NCBI GenBank assembly: GCA_031213475.1
Contig: JARUPZ010000007.1
Location: 10,501,458 to 10,565,457, forward strand
Reading direction: 5' to 3'
Source of the DNA: Nereocystis luetkeana
Lineage: Eukaryota > Sar > Phaeophyceae > Laminariales > Laminariaceae
DNA: 64,000 nt
Part shown: in pieces, positions 45,601 to 56,500 of the stretch
Numbering within the stretch: the stretch's first letter is position 1
Layout: every line of letters begins with the position of its first letter
Notes under the pieces: model-generated
The model's input: only the letters and a program-made list of their open reading frames with translations
Database searches by the model: none
What the model was told of the DNA's origin: nothing
Program-made: the position numbers and the translations under genes

Positions 45601-48600
45601 GTGTCGAACGAAATGAACTCCGGTTTCTCATACATACCTGGTGCTACTGCTGTATTCATACATACTATGTCATATCTCATACCCTGGTGCATGTATACCG
45701 TACGCACCAGGCACGCTATAAGAATACACGAAATACTGAATACCGATCCCATGTTTGTTGTTTGTTTTAATGTTGAATGTTGAATATTGAATTTTGAAGC
45801 CCGTCTTGAGGGCGCGGTGCGTTTAGCGTTCAGCTTCCAGCGTTCAGCGCTCAGCGACAACCAGAAAAATTGCCGGTGTATAAACCTGAGCACTGGCAAC
45901 TGCCACAGCTCTTGATTGTGCCGCGCTGCGCGGGCTTCGCATATCGGCAAATCTGCGAAGGGGCCCCTATCAATATTTATTTTGCCCACCGAAACCGAAT
46001 TAAAGAGACGCGGCGAGCTGGTTTTTTGTTCAACCATAGTTTTTACTCTTCAGCTCTCTGGATATGCCGTGGCCACAGGGGTCTTCCCTCCTCTCCCCCG
46101 GTATCAACACGCCTCCAGTCTTATCGCGCAGAGGGTTCGGCGTTCCCACTGCTATTAATATTAATAGTCGATTTTACTCTTAAGTTTGCTCTCGAGCTTT
46201 CCGCGATGAGAAAAAGGCACGTGAACTTTTTTTTTGGGGGGGGGAACCGGGCAGAGGATTTGAACCCGGGCCCTCATGCGGTACGTGCTGGTATCCGAGG
46301 TTAACCTTTTCAGGACTACAGCCCCTTTTTGGGACAAAGTTGAGTGGTTTGTCCCCAAAACGGGACTGCAGTCCTAGAGGGGCTAGGGGCGACCGTTTTG
46401 TCCTGTGATTCCAGCATTCAGGCCCGCACCTTTTACGAGTGCAAGGTCCTCACATGAACACGATATTTTTTTTTATGTTTTTTGTTTTTTCAACCCTCCA
46501 CCCTCCACTCCCACTCCACTCCACCGTCGAAAGTCGTGTCTCTTTGTCCCCCTCTCTCATGCTTGACCGCCAGCAACAGCTTCCTGGTGTTGCTGTTATC
46601 TTCGTATGTGTACGTAGACCCGGCGGCATGCATCAGCGCATCCAGTGTACGCCGTGGATAAATTAAAAAAACACCATGGTAGGTGGCAGAGATTCAAGAT
46701 TTTCTATGAATAGTCGTTAGTATTGGATGGTGCAGCGGGTCGTTTTTTTGTTGCGTGGTGCGTACCTGGTGTTTATTTAGTATGAGTAATTCTCGTTTTT
46801 TTTTTCAAGTTTTTTTTGTCTTTGCGTTGCTGGGTGTTTTTCGTCCAGCGCATGGTAGCTGCGTTTTTTGTGTATTTTTAATTCTTCGGTTGACACGAGT
46901 ACCAAGGGTAGCTGCTTCCTTTGTTGTAGTGAGGACGATCGATCGTGAGTCTCGTGGACGAAATCACTGCCTGGTGTAGTAGTACATGTGCGTGGCCCTT
47001 GTCTGTCGCGGAGTGGCGTCCAGCTTGGACCGCCATCGGCACAGAGCTTAGCGAACGGCTCTGTCCCAAGTAGTCTGTGGTCACTCTGTAATCGTCAACG
47101 TATGTACCAGCACTTGTGATATGTGTTTATAGTAGTTAGCCTTTTTAGTACTACACTTCGCCGAACCGTCTATTTGACTGTAATTGCAAGTAAGTTTGTA
47201 CCCAAAACGGGATGCAGTTCTAAACAAAGGGGTTGAGGGAGCGTTCTTATAGGAGACTTTTCTTTTTTGCCAATTCGTTTTGGCGAAAAAGGAAAAAAAA
47301 AAACTCAGGAAATGTAAGAGACAGCGAAAAAACGGGAAATCTTGCGAGTAGCATAATGTAAGATTTTCAGAAAAAAAACAATACTGGAGAAAAAGCAACG
47401 TACCCGTTGATACAGCAGTAGTAGTAGTCCGAAAATATACAGCTACATGTGGTACTGCTGTGTACTTCGTGTGAACATACCAGGTACTGCCCGGGGTTCA
47501 GCAGTGCTGGTCATGCTTCGTATTCACGTACTGCAGTGGAAAACTACAGCTGCATCACGAGCTTACAAAATTAACTTGACTGTTCGTGGCGTTTGTTTCG
47601 AGCATACAGCAGTACATGACTATTAGAACCGCAGCCCCGTTATGGGGAAACCCCCCTCATATCCCAAGTAGTTTGTCCTCAACACGGGGCTGCAGTCCTA
47701 AATAGGTTATTAATCTCTCATTATGGGCCAGGCTCGAATTGTGTCAGGCAGGGTGTGCCCTACTCGTACTTTAATTTCAGTATGAAAAGGGCAGTCACGG
47801 CTATTAATAGTCCAAACCTCGACCCTGAAATTCTTGAATCCAAAAATTGCAGTTACTGCTGCCGTAATCGCGCGTACTACATATACACAACTGCCTGATA
47901 GAGGTAAGTGTGGGAACGTATACAGTTAGTGCTGTGAATTGTGCGCGTGTATCACCGAAAAAAGTGTTCGGTGCTTATTTTTCATTTTGTCTAGACACCG
48001 AGAGATCGCAAGTGACAAGGCCGAACGACATAATAGACAATCCGATCATGTTTTCACATTTCCCCCGAATCTACCCATAAGTGGCTACTTCAATCGCTCA
48101 GAGCTCAAAATCGCACGTTCTCTTGAAGGGAGTCGCCGGAGCGCACTTTTAGGTTTTTCCAACGCACCTGGTCATGTTGTATTCCACATTCCACAGTTTG
48201 TATGGGTGCAGGAACCTATTGTTACAACGGGGCAAGATTTACCCAACCTGTTTTTAAGAATTTATGGTGTGTGCCGTATATGTTTGCCCCAAAACTTGCC
48301 CCAAGGTATTGAAGAAGCATACCAGGTACCAGGTATATAACATTTCCTTTTTTCTAATCAACCATACAGAAAGAAATGCGAGCTTTGTTGCCAGCCATTC
48401 GAATTCAGTTCTTGATACCAGGTATACTATTACGGGGGACCATAGTTATGGCCAAATATTTGTTATTAAAAATGGTTAAATATATAGTTTTTTATGTATA
48501 CCATAGGTCCTATTAACTATGGTCCCCCGTAATAGTGGTAGGCTCTACCGACGTACTATTAATAGGAGGCAGGGAGGACGGAGAGAGGGGGTCAATCTCG

Positions 48601-51600
48601 AGTACCTCGTGCTTGATGCGCATAGGTGCGCGTGTAAAACAGAGGCATGCGAGCAGAATGCACGGCACTGTCCGCCGCCTATTGATAAGACCTAGCCCAC
48701 TGTAGCTCGTGTACTGCTGTTGTGGTGTTTGCCGCACTGGTTTTTTGCCCCAAGATTTGCCCCCAAGATCCCGAAAAGGTGGCATTTTTTTTTTGTAGAT
48801 GTTGATCGCCTCATTCATTTCGAAAACAAATGGCGGGAACGCTTGCCGGAATGTGTAGGCAGGTGCGTGGGAAACACATGGAAGAGAGCTCTTGCAGCAG
48901 TTCCGTTCAGGAGAACGTCAGATTTGGATATCTACGCGATTGAAGTCGCTATTAATGGGAAGCAAAGGGGAGATCGGTGGGGACTAACTGTAAAAACGAG
49001 GTCGGATTCTGTGACGTTCGGACAAGGTCATGGTGATAATTACACCCAAAAATGCCTGATGTAACGAACAAACGGGTAACGTAAATTAGAAAGACGTTCG
49101 CCCCCTCTTTTCTCTCGCTTGCCTCTGATGCGTTGGGGCTATTTTATCAATGGTTGGTATTTATTTTCGGTCGCGCGTATGGTTTAGTTGGTTTAGTTAG
49201 ATACGACGTATTCGACGTGCACTTCTACTGACAGTTTTTTTACTCTAATTAACCCTAAGACACTTCTGGTAGTTGTTGTATACGTGCATACGCTTGACGA
49301 TTGCGGCGGGCGTTTCAGAAGGACTTCATCATGCTATGCGAACCGTCGTGGTCACCGAATCACAGCATGACAGCTGACGTATTTAAAGGGTTCAACACAA
49401 AATAGTTTCGAGGTTATATGCCACTCACCACCGTCATTATTTTGGTCTGTTATGTTGACGATGCCAGGTTTACGTTGCCGGACCTTTTGTCACTTGCTTT
49501 TTATTTTACCACTGCGACGGATATAAGTAAGAACCGGTTTGGGGTGTGAATACGTGAGAAAAAAAAAAGAACAAAACGACGCGTACATTTTCGAACAGAG
49601 TGGTGTATTTCGTTTTCAGTTCGTGGTGGTAAGTAGAGACTGCAGGTTTGGCATTACCCCGTTGGTTTAATACGAGTGTATATTATACGTATTTTTTCGT
49701 CGATTTTGTTGTTCCTTGTTTTTGTTTTTGTACAGCATCACTTGCCGTGCGTTTCTGCACGCTACGTAACAATGCTTTCGTCGTGCACCATTTTGATATC
49801 GCCGCGACTTATCTTGTCGGCTGGGTCCGGTTGATTGTCCGTTACTATAACAAGCTGTATATAAACCACATCGCGCTGGGATTTTTTTTTTACTGTGTGT
49901 CCCCCCACTTGTGCTCACCGGTTGCAGTTCAGCATATACGATAGTGTGCTTGTTCCAGTTGCAAACGCTTGCGCGTACAGATTCAAGTCATTGGTGTACT
50001 CCTCGTATTTGTGAGGCATATGAGGCCTGGTTTAAGTTGAGTCTAGTCTGCCGACCGGGTAGGTTTCGTCTTCCAACTCTTTTCGGAAAACGCTAGCGAC
50101 GCGTTTGTGGTCAGCGACAAGGTTTTCGACGCGGCTCGTGGGTTTTTATACATGCAGGTTGGCTTTTTTGACACCCCGTTGCGCTTGCCCCCTAGTCCCC
50201 CGTCGGGCAGTGCGCACACCGGAAAATGAAGTGATATTTTAAAGTTGTCATGCATATGCAAGTCCGCCTCACAAGCGGTCCTTCGTAGGATGCGGCTCAC
50301 CCTTCATGCGGCTCCCGGAACACCTCACGGCGCTTCGCGCTTGGTGCAATCAATGTCGGCCTTGTCGGTGAAGCCCCCGGCGTGCTCCGTTCCGACATTG
50401 TAGGAGTGCGAGGATCTGTGATCATTCAACTACGGTCATGCTTGATATGAGTACCCCCTCCCCCCCTCGGGTGTTGCATATCAACTAATTCGACGCCGTC
50501 ATCCATATGCCGAAAAGTCTGCCACACAATCGATCCCCAGCGGGCTGCAGCTCACCCTACACCTCACGGCACTTCGCGCTTGGTGCAAGCAATGTCGGCC
50601 TGTTCGATGAAAACCCGACTTGCACCCTCTCATGCGAGGGTCTTACCGTCATACGACTACAGCCATGCATGACATGGGTACACCCCCCCCCCCCCCCCCC
50701 CTCGCAGGGTCTATGGTCATACGACTACGGCCATGCATGAGATCGAGCACATCTCTCCTATCGAGTACCCCCCCCCCCCCTCCTCGGCGAGGTGAACAAC
50801 CTTTACTCCGCACAAGGGGGAATGATCGTGTCACTTAGTGTTTATGGTAAGGTACCCACGAGGCAGTTACGTAGTACGCTCATTGCGGTCTCTGGAAATG
50901 CCTACACCGGAAATTAAATCAACTCATTGAAGCTGTCATCCATATGCAAGTCCGCCTCACAAGCGATTCTTGGTAGGATGCAGCTCACCCTTCACGCGAC
51001 TCGCCAGACACCTCACGGCGCTTCGCGCTTGGTGCAAGCAATGTCTGTCTGGTCGGTGAAAACCCGACGTGCTCCGTCCCGGCATTGTAGGGATGCGAGG
51101 GTCTATGGTCATACGACTACGGCCATGCATGAGATCGAGTACATAATTCCTATCGAGTACACCCCACCCTCGGCGACGTAAATCAATTATTCGGCGCTAT
51201 CATCCATTTTCAAGACAGTCCACCTCACAAGCGGTTCTTAGGAGGATGCACGTCATCCTTCATGCGACTCGCCCAACACCTCACGGCGCTTCGCGCTTGG
51301 TGCAAGCAATGTCAGCCTGTTCGGTGAAAACCCGACGTGCTCCGTTCCAGCATTGTAGGGATGCTAGGGTGTATGTATGGTCGTACGACTACGGCTATGC
51401 ATAATAATGAGCCCCCCCCCCCACTCCCCGTTGATGCAAATCAATTAATTCGACGCAATCATCCTTATGCAAGAAAGTCCGCCTCACAAGTTGGTAAGAG
51501 TAGGATGCAGCTCACCCTTCACGCGACTGGTCGAATCCCTCACGACGCTCCGCGCTTGGTGCGAGCAGTGTCGGCCTGGTCGATGAAAACCTGACGTGCT

Positions 51601-53580
51601 CCGTTCCATGCGAGCGTCTACGGCCGTATGCCTATGAACATGCATGACATGAGTCCCCCCCCCCCACCCCCAGTGATTCGACGCTGTCCCATCTGCAAGA
51701 ATGTCCGCCTCACATACGATTCTTAGTAGGATGTAGTTCACCCTTCATGCCAATCGATGAACAGCTCAAGGCGCCCCGCGCTTGATGCAATGTCGATGTG
51801 GTCGGTGAAAGCCTGACGTGCCCTGTCCCAGCACTACAGTCTGTAGGGATATGTGGATCTACAATCATACGACTACGGCCATGCATGACGTAAGACCCCC
51901 CCTTCCTCCCCGGGGATATTTGATGACGACCTAGGATGAGTTTCTGTTGTGTGTTTACCTTTCTGTTTCTTCCTGACCCTGTTCGATGCTACTATCGTGT
52001 GTTTCTACGGGGGCCCATAGTTCATAGGACCAAATATTGTTGGTAAAGATGGTCAAGCATATAGGTTTTTATGTATACCATACCTGGTAGGTCCTATTAA
52101 CTATGTTCCCCCGTAATAATATATATTGTCACTACTGGCAGGCTCTCCTGTCGAAACTGTTGCAACCGGTACCTGGCCGACGTCCTACCCGCTATATTCG
52201 CTAGGCGAGACATGCCTGCCAACTAACCATCATCCCACCCCACCCCTCCGACCGCACCCCGCCTTCGCAAAGGTGAAAAATTCGTATAAGCTGAGCCCCG
52301 CGGCGAAAAAGCCTCCGCCGAAGCCGAAGAAAAAGGTGGTGAAGAAAGCGCCGGTAAAAAAACCCAAAAAGAAAAAGCCGAAGAAGGTCGTCAAGAAAAA
52401 TACCACCACCAAGAAAAAGACCGCCGCCGGCGCTGTCGTCAAGCGAACGGTCAAGAAGAAGCCCGCCGCTACCGCTGCATCTCCCGGTGGGGGCACGGCG
52501 GGATCGTCTCCCGCGGACGCCGCTCCGGCTCTTGTTGATGGGGCGGTGGCGGCTCCCGGGACCCCCGGGGCTGCGGGAGGGGGGGCACAGTCTGCGCTGC
52601 CCGCTTCCGCTAAGAAGAGCAAAGCCTCCGGTACTCCCAAAAAGAAGGTGGTGAAGAAGGCGAAGGCTACGATTATCAAGAAGAAGTCCCCTGCGAAGAA
52701 GGCCGCGGCTGGAGTTCCACTAAAGAAGAAGCCTACGACGAAGGCGGCAGGAAAGACAACACCAGTCAAGAAGAAGACGACCGGGGCGGCTGGTGCTGCG
52801 GCGGGGGGAGGGGCGGGGTCGGCAGGAGGAAAGAAAAAGGTCGCCCCGAAGAAGAAAGACGCCAAGCCTGGTGCCAAGAAGGGCGCCAAGCCTGGCGTTA
52901 AGAAGACCGCCAGCCCTAAGCTAAAGAAGGACCTGACGGCCAGCCCCAAACCGAAGGGCGCGGCCGCAACAGCACCCAAGAAAAAGAAGGATCAGGTTGG
53001 AGCAGCAGCATCAGCACCCAAGAAGAAAAAAGATCCGTCGGCAGCGGCACCAAAGAAGAAACAGGATCAAGCTGGAACAGCAGGCAAAAAGAAAAAAGAG
53101 CCGCCTGCCGCAGGAGCACCCAAGAAGAAGGTTGCCCCCCCCGCACCCAAGCAGGCTGCTGTATCCAAGCAGGACCCGAGTACTGCACCCGAGGACCCTA
53201 AGAAACCCGAGGAACCTCAGGGATCCCAGGGGGCCCAGGGGGCCCAGGGGGCCCAGGGGGCCCAGGGGGCCCAGGGGGCCCAGGGGGCCCAGGGACCTCA
53301 GGGACCTCAGGGACCTCAGGGACCTCAGGGACATCAGGGACATCAAGGACCTCAGGCCCCGAAGGAGCCTAAGGAGCCTAAGGAACCTCAGGCAGTTAAG
53401 GAACCCCAGATGTCTAACGGATCTGGGGCACCTGCGGCACCCGCGGCACTCGCAGCACCTGCGGCACCTAAGGAACCTCAGGGGCCCCAGGGTTCCCAGG
53501 GGCCTCAGGGACCTAAGGAGACTCAGGAACCGAAGGAGCCTGTGCCTCCGGTGCCCTCTGCGACGGTCACCCAGTCGTGA
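42632..53580 (+). CDS. Linker histone H1 with very long intron and Gln-Gly tail
   Basis: Exon 1 (42632-42814) codes most of the winged-helix globular domain: MAFEAILTLKERSGSSVQAI, KKCIVTKYPDLAFAPHQLRS, ALKKGTSTEKFIK. Exon 2 (52273-53580) continues VKNSYKLSPAAKK, the usual end of that domain (FIK-VKNSYKLS), then an about 270-residue Lys/Ala/Pro tail of KKK and KKP blocks, typical of DNA-compacting H1 tails. The last quarter departs from this: about seven AQG then several PQG and HQG triplets, followed by KEP and APAAP blocks. Both splice sites are phase 0 (AAG|gtacga; GCAAAG|GTG). The total is about 496 residues, long for H1 because of the tail. The intron is 9458 bases. The ATG at 42632 gives MLNKPREQ before the domain; the ATG at 42655 or an unseen upstream exon are alternatives. 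The protein would bind linker DNA on nucleosomes in the nucleus. Confidence 0.85.
43741..43784. repeat. Small inverted repeat
   Basis: GGCCGTTTGGATA and TATCCAAACGGTT surround an AT-rich loop (GCTATATATAGCAA). It lies in the H1 intron next to a TACCAGGTA word (43720-43728). Confidence 0.75.
44545..44715 (+). repeat. Dispersed repeat R3
   Basis: GATCTTCTGGACAAGCCGCG ... TTCAGCATTCCCACTGCTCG ... CTCACGCTCTCGCGCTTTCC, highly similar to the inverted copy at 30.9-31.1 kb. Confidence 0.75.
44765..44845 (-). other. tRNA-like sequence (box A and box B)
   Basis: On the minus strand, GTGGCTTGGTACG (box A-like, 44816-44829) and GTGGGTTCGAGTCTCAC (box B within a T arm, four pairs plus one G-T) lie at tRNA spacing. 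The acceptor ends pair only in part. A decayed Ser/Leu-type tRNA or a tRNA-derived retroposon head is likely; a working tRNA is doubtful. Confidence 0.3.
45431..45546. repeat. Imperfect CAG repeat
   Basis: Alternating CAG, TAG and CACTA words, with TACAGCAGTA at 45504-45513. In the H1 intron. Confidence 0.8.
46045..46210 (+). repeat. Dispersed repeat R3 with doubled TTAATA insertion
   Basis: As the 44.6-kb copy, but CACTGCTCGTCGA is replaced by CACTGCTATTAATATTAATA-GTCGA, two TTAATA units inserted at a TA. Confidence 0.7.
46295..46390. mobile_element. Foldback element, CTGCAGTCCCGTTTTGGG family
   Basis: AGGACTACAGCCCCTTTTTG and GTCCCCAAAACGGGACTGCA form the two arms around GTGGTTTG. It ends CCTAGAGGGGCTAGGGGCG. 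No open frame. Confidence 0.7.
47135..47235. mobile_element. Foldback element, decayed copy
   Basis: TTTTTAGTACTACACTTCGC and GTACCCAAAACGGGATGCAG are the arms. The left arm is strongly mutated. Confidence 0.5.
47625..47710. mobile_element. Foldback element, CTGCAGTCCCGTTTTGGG family
   Basis: Arms GAACCGCAGCCCCGTTATGG and CCTCAACACGGGGCTGCAGT around CCCAAGTAGTTTG, ending CCTAAATAGGTTA. Confidence 0.7.
48430..48532. mobile_element. MITE, TTACGGGGGACC family (in H1 intron)
   Basis: An intact copy with TA on both sides. The left arm has lost a few bases after CATAGTTA. A TACCAGGTA word lies at 48416-48424, directly beside it. Confidence 0.88.
50247..51900 (+). repeat. Array of R1 repeats in H1 intron
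   Basis: Six to seven head-to-tail units of about 230 bases, starting near 50247, 50500, 50926, 51190, 51435 and 51675, with a partial unit at 50700-50780. Each runs CATCCATATGCAAGTCCGCC, CCTCACGGCGCTTCGCGCTT, GGTGCAAGCAATGTC, GTCATACGACTACGGCCATG, and ends in a run of C of variable length. The units differ by many substitutions, so the array is not recent. Confidence 0.85.
52005..52115. mobile_element. MITE with internal CCTGGTA insertion (in H1 intron)
   Basis: A nearly full copy that differs from its sisters by seven extra bases: ATACCATA-CCTGGTA-GGTCC against ATACCATAGGTCC elsewhere. The insertion creates TACCTGGTA at 52081-52089. It lies 150 bases upstream of the second H1 exon. Confidence 0.85.
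53212..53352 (+). repeat. Coding tandem repeat GGCCCAGGG / GGACCTCAG in H1 tail
   Basis: Nine-base units GGGGCCCAG (Gly-Ala-Gln) repeated about seven times, then GGACCTCAG (Gly-Pro-Gln) repeated five times and variants with CAT (His). The frame is kept throughout, so the repeat expands as collagen-like Gly-X-Gln triplets. The second part (53341-53540) repeats the theme with AAGGAGCCT. Confidence 0.88.
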
Positions 53581-56500
53581 TCAACCTGTCGAGTGATCTT
53601 CTTTATTCCCCGGTATTTATTTCAGCGGGGGCGGGAAGGGCGTGGGAGCGGGGTGGGTGGGGGGGGGGGCTTTTTTGTTGTCGTTGGTCGGGATAGCGGA
53701 ACGCGAAAAACTTGCAAATCGTCGCATCTCCACGTGTTGCTGCGTACCTGATAGCCACCCACCCTCTTGTGAAGTACAGACGAACGATTAAACCGTCTGT
53801 CGTTTTGGTTCGCTGGTTTTGCGGCTTGTCCGTCCCGCCGGTGGTCTCGAGCGTTTTCTGCTTCGCGGTTATTATTTCTTGGACGCCGCAGCTGCGGCCG
53901 CCAGTAGCCGTCGACGTCGCGGATCCTCACGGCAGAGAGCAAACAAGTGCTTCGTTGGGGAACTGGCGGTTGTTTGCATTAATGCATTTGTCGGCGCATT
54001 TCGGCACACTACGGTTGACTCGGTCATCGCGACGGAGGGTCGGTGGATGGGTGGGTGTGAGTCGGCATTTTTCTGCTGCTTCCAGGTGGTTTGATTGAAC
54101 GGGGTAGGTATGGGCACGGACGGCCGCTTCGGTTACTATTTGGTCCGGAAACGGTGACGATTCAAGTTGTTGCTGTTGCTGCTAGTGATATTTGTCGGAG
54201 GGTTCACCCGGTTCGACCCCTCGGTGACGAACCGCGATCGTTCATGCGTCACTGCTGTCGGCCCTCGCCCCCCCCCCCCCCCCCCCCCCGCCTTCCCCGC
54301 TCCTTTCGCCACTCTGTACGGTAAGGGACCTTACTCGGGGGACGTTTTTAGAGGTGTATATCCCGGTGTCCTCTGTCTCTTGTACATTTTTTCGGCGGTG
54401 CTTTGCTTTCCGAAAGACCTCCGGTTTTTACGGACCGTCCTGTATATTTACGACGTACTGCTGTGGTGGTGACTAGCAGCAGCAGTAGTATTTAGTGATG
54501 CTGTTGCTGATGATATGCTGCTGCTGCTCTACCGCTACACCCTCTTTTTTTGTTTCATTTTTGCTGTGTTCCGTGCCGCGCCCGTTGCTAGCTGTTGACT
54601 GGGGACCCGCCCTACTCGGATCTTGTCACAAGGACGCGAGAAAGACGCGTTGTTTTTAGTCGCATGCACGTGAAGTATTCCGTTTTAAGGCTATGTAGAG
54701 GTGTGCACCGAGTTATTAATAGAAATAAGTAAGGAGTACGTATTATTTTTTTTTCGCGTTTTTTTTTTTTTTTTCGCGAATAAGAATAAGGGAAACCAGA
54801 TTGATTTTTGAGAACGCGACGGGAAGTCTGGACTCCCGCCTACCCTTTCATGGGTGTGTGCCTATGGTTCAAGCGCGCGCAGTACTTCGTTAGATGCTAT
54901 CGCCCTGTCCGCTTTGCCCTCAGACCGCCTCATACGAGGAAGCGGTGGTTCGGCGCTTTGTGGTAGGTTTGCTTTCGTTGTTATAATATACCCCCATTTG
55001 GTCGTTGGCTATATATACTCCATGCAGTGACGGTCTGTGCATCATCTTCTGTTCGTCTTGTTCCCCCTTTCTGTTTTGTGGCGGTCACAAACGTTTTTTT
55101 TTACTGCGATGTGCCGTTTGCGTTGCGCTCAACACGACAAAAGCGATGGAGCTCTCCCTTGGCCAAACACGCGCCCGATGAACTGCGATTGAAAGCTTAC
55201 TTACCGTTACTATGCCATCGAGAGCGGGGCGCGTGCAAGCCTTCGTGTATTTGCAGGGTGCGGGGCGTGCAGCAGCAGTAGTAGTTGTCCTCGTGTGGCG
55301 TGGACCGGTTGGGCTGCGATTGGCCGTCAACATCTATCTCTTTGAATTCGATGTGTCTTTCGGATTGCATGCTGTGATGAAAAAAAAAAACTTGTACCGG
55401 AAGCTGGGGCTACTAGTTCTACCCGGAAATATATGCTGGTGTCGGGCCTATCTATTTTGTCAAATAGACGAAGATCCGTCAAAAATAGCAGCAGCTACCA
55501 CCACTAGCGTGTCGGCGGCGAAAATGCGCCGAAGAGACCCGTATTTTGTAGGCGGATGTTGTCGCCGTTCACCGCTGCAGGTTGATGCTTATTTCTGAAA
55601 TGCAGCGCCAATTTACGGTATTGGCGTGCTGTTCAAAGTGTACTGTTTTCTATTGATGTTCAACAGTCGGACGAGGACGAGGCTTACCTTAACGTCGCGA
55701 ACATGATAATTCCAGCGTGCGCAGTGCCACGTATATACCACATTTCAAATGAAAAAAACAGATACTCTCCGTATCGCACACGGCGAGATACTCGTACGAA
55801 ACGGATCCGGCGATAGATCAAACCTTTTTTTTGGCAAATCGTGCCGTTCGGTCCACAGGGGACCCGCGAAGGTGGGGCTTGGCGCAAGCAGCTTGCCTCC
55901 GTGTCAGCTACTCCTGCTCGTGGCCGCAACGCCGAAACTACCGTCCTACCGAGTCATGAAAAAAACGTGGGTCATGCCTGCTTGGGGCGAACTGGGCGGC
56001 TAGTTAAAGATATCGGCGGCTTTTTTAAAAACTCGGTGGCCCGTTTCAAAACTGTATGGAGTTTTACTAAAAGGGTTCCTTCCACTCTTAGTTTATTAGT
56101 CGCGCTGGGGAATCAAATAGTATCTATAACTACGTACGCCGGATGTCTTTCCATCACACTCGCTCCTTGCCGGCCGTTCTCTCGATTCGATCGGGACCAA
56201 GTGTTGAAGCGACCGGACGCTGAGGAAGACTGGAGGATATGTTGAATGGCAGGCGCACCTGTCTGCTTTCGGCCGATGATATTTATGCGTCGGGAAGGGA
56301 AGGAGGGATCTTACAACGCGGGCCGCCGACGAGGAGTACAGGAGGAAGCGTCTACTCTTGTTACTGGAATATGACCGGGAGGCCCGCTGTGTGCCGACGA
56401 TATTTATGCGTCAGGCTGGAGCTAAGCTGCTGCATGGTGGCTCTAGGATTTAACACGCTGAATCGTCGCGACTCTCCTGACCAGTGTTGCGTGGAGGGTC

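Noticed and set aside
46225..46300. Possible tRNA on the minus strand (CCGGGTTCAAATCC)
   Set aside because: A box B-like word is present but the T stem does not pair, and no box A or acceptor partner is found at the right distance.
50247..51900. CRISPR-like appearance of the repeat array
   Set aside because: Units are about 230 bases, diverged, without equal-length unique spacers, in a eukaryotic intron. It is a tandem interspersed repeat.
52230..52979. 249-codon minus-strand frame rich in Phe, Gly and Ala
   Set aside because: Antisense shadow of the Lys/Ala/Pro-rich histone tail: AAG and AAA read backwards give CTT and TTT.
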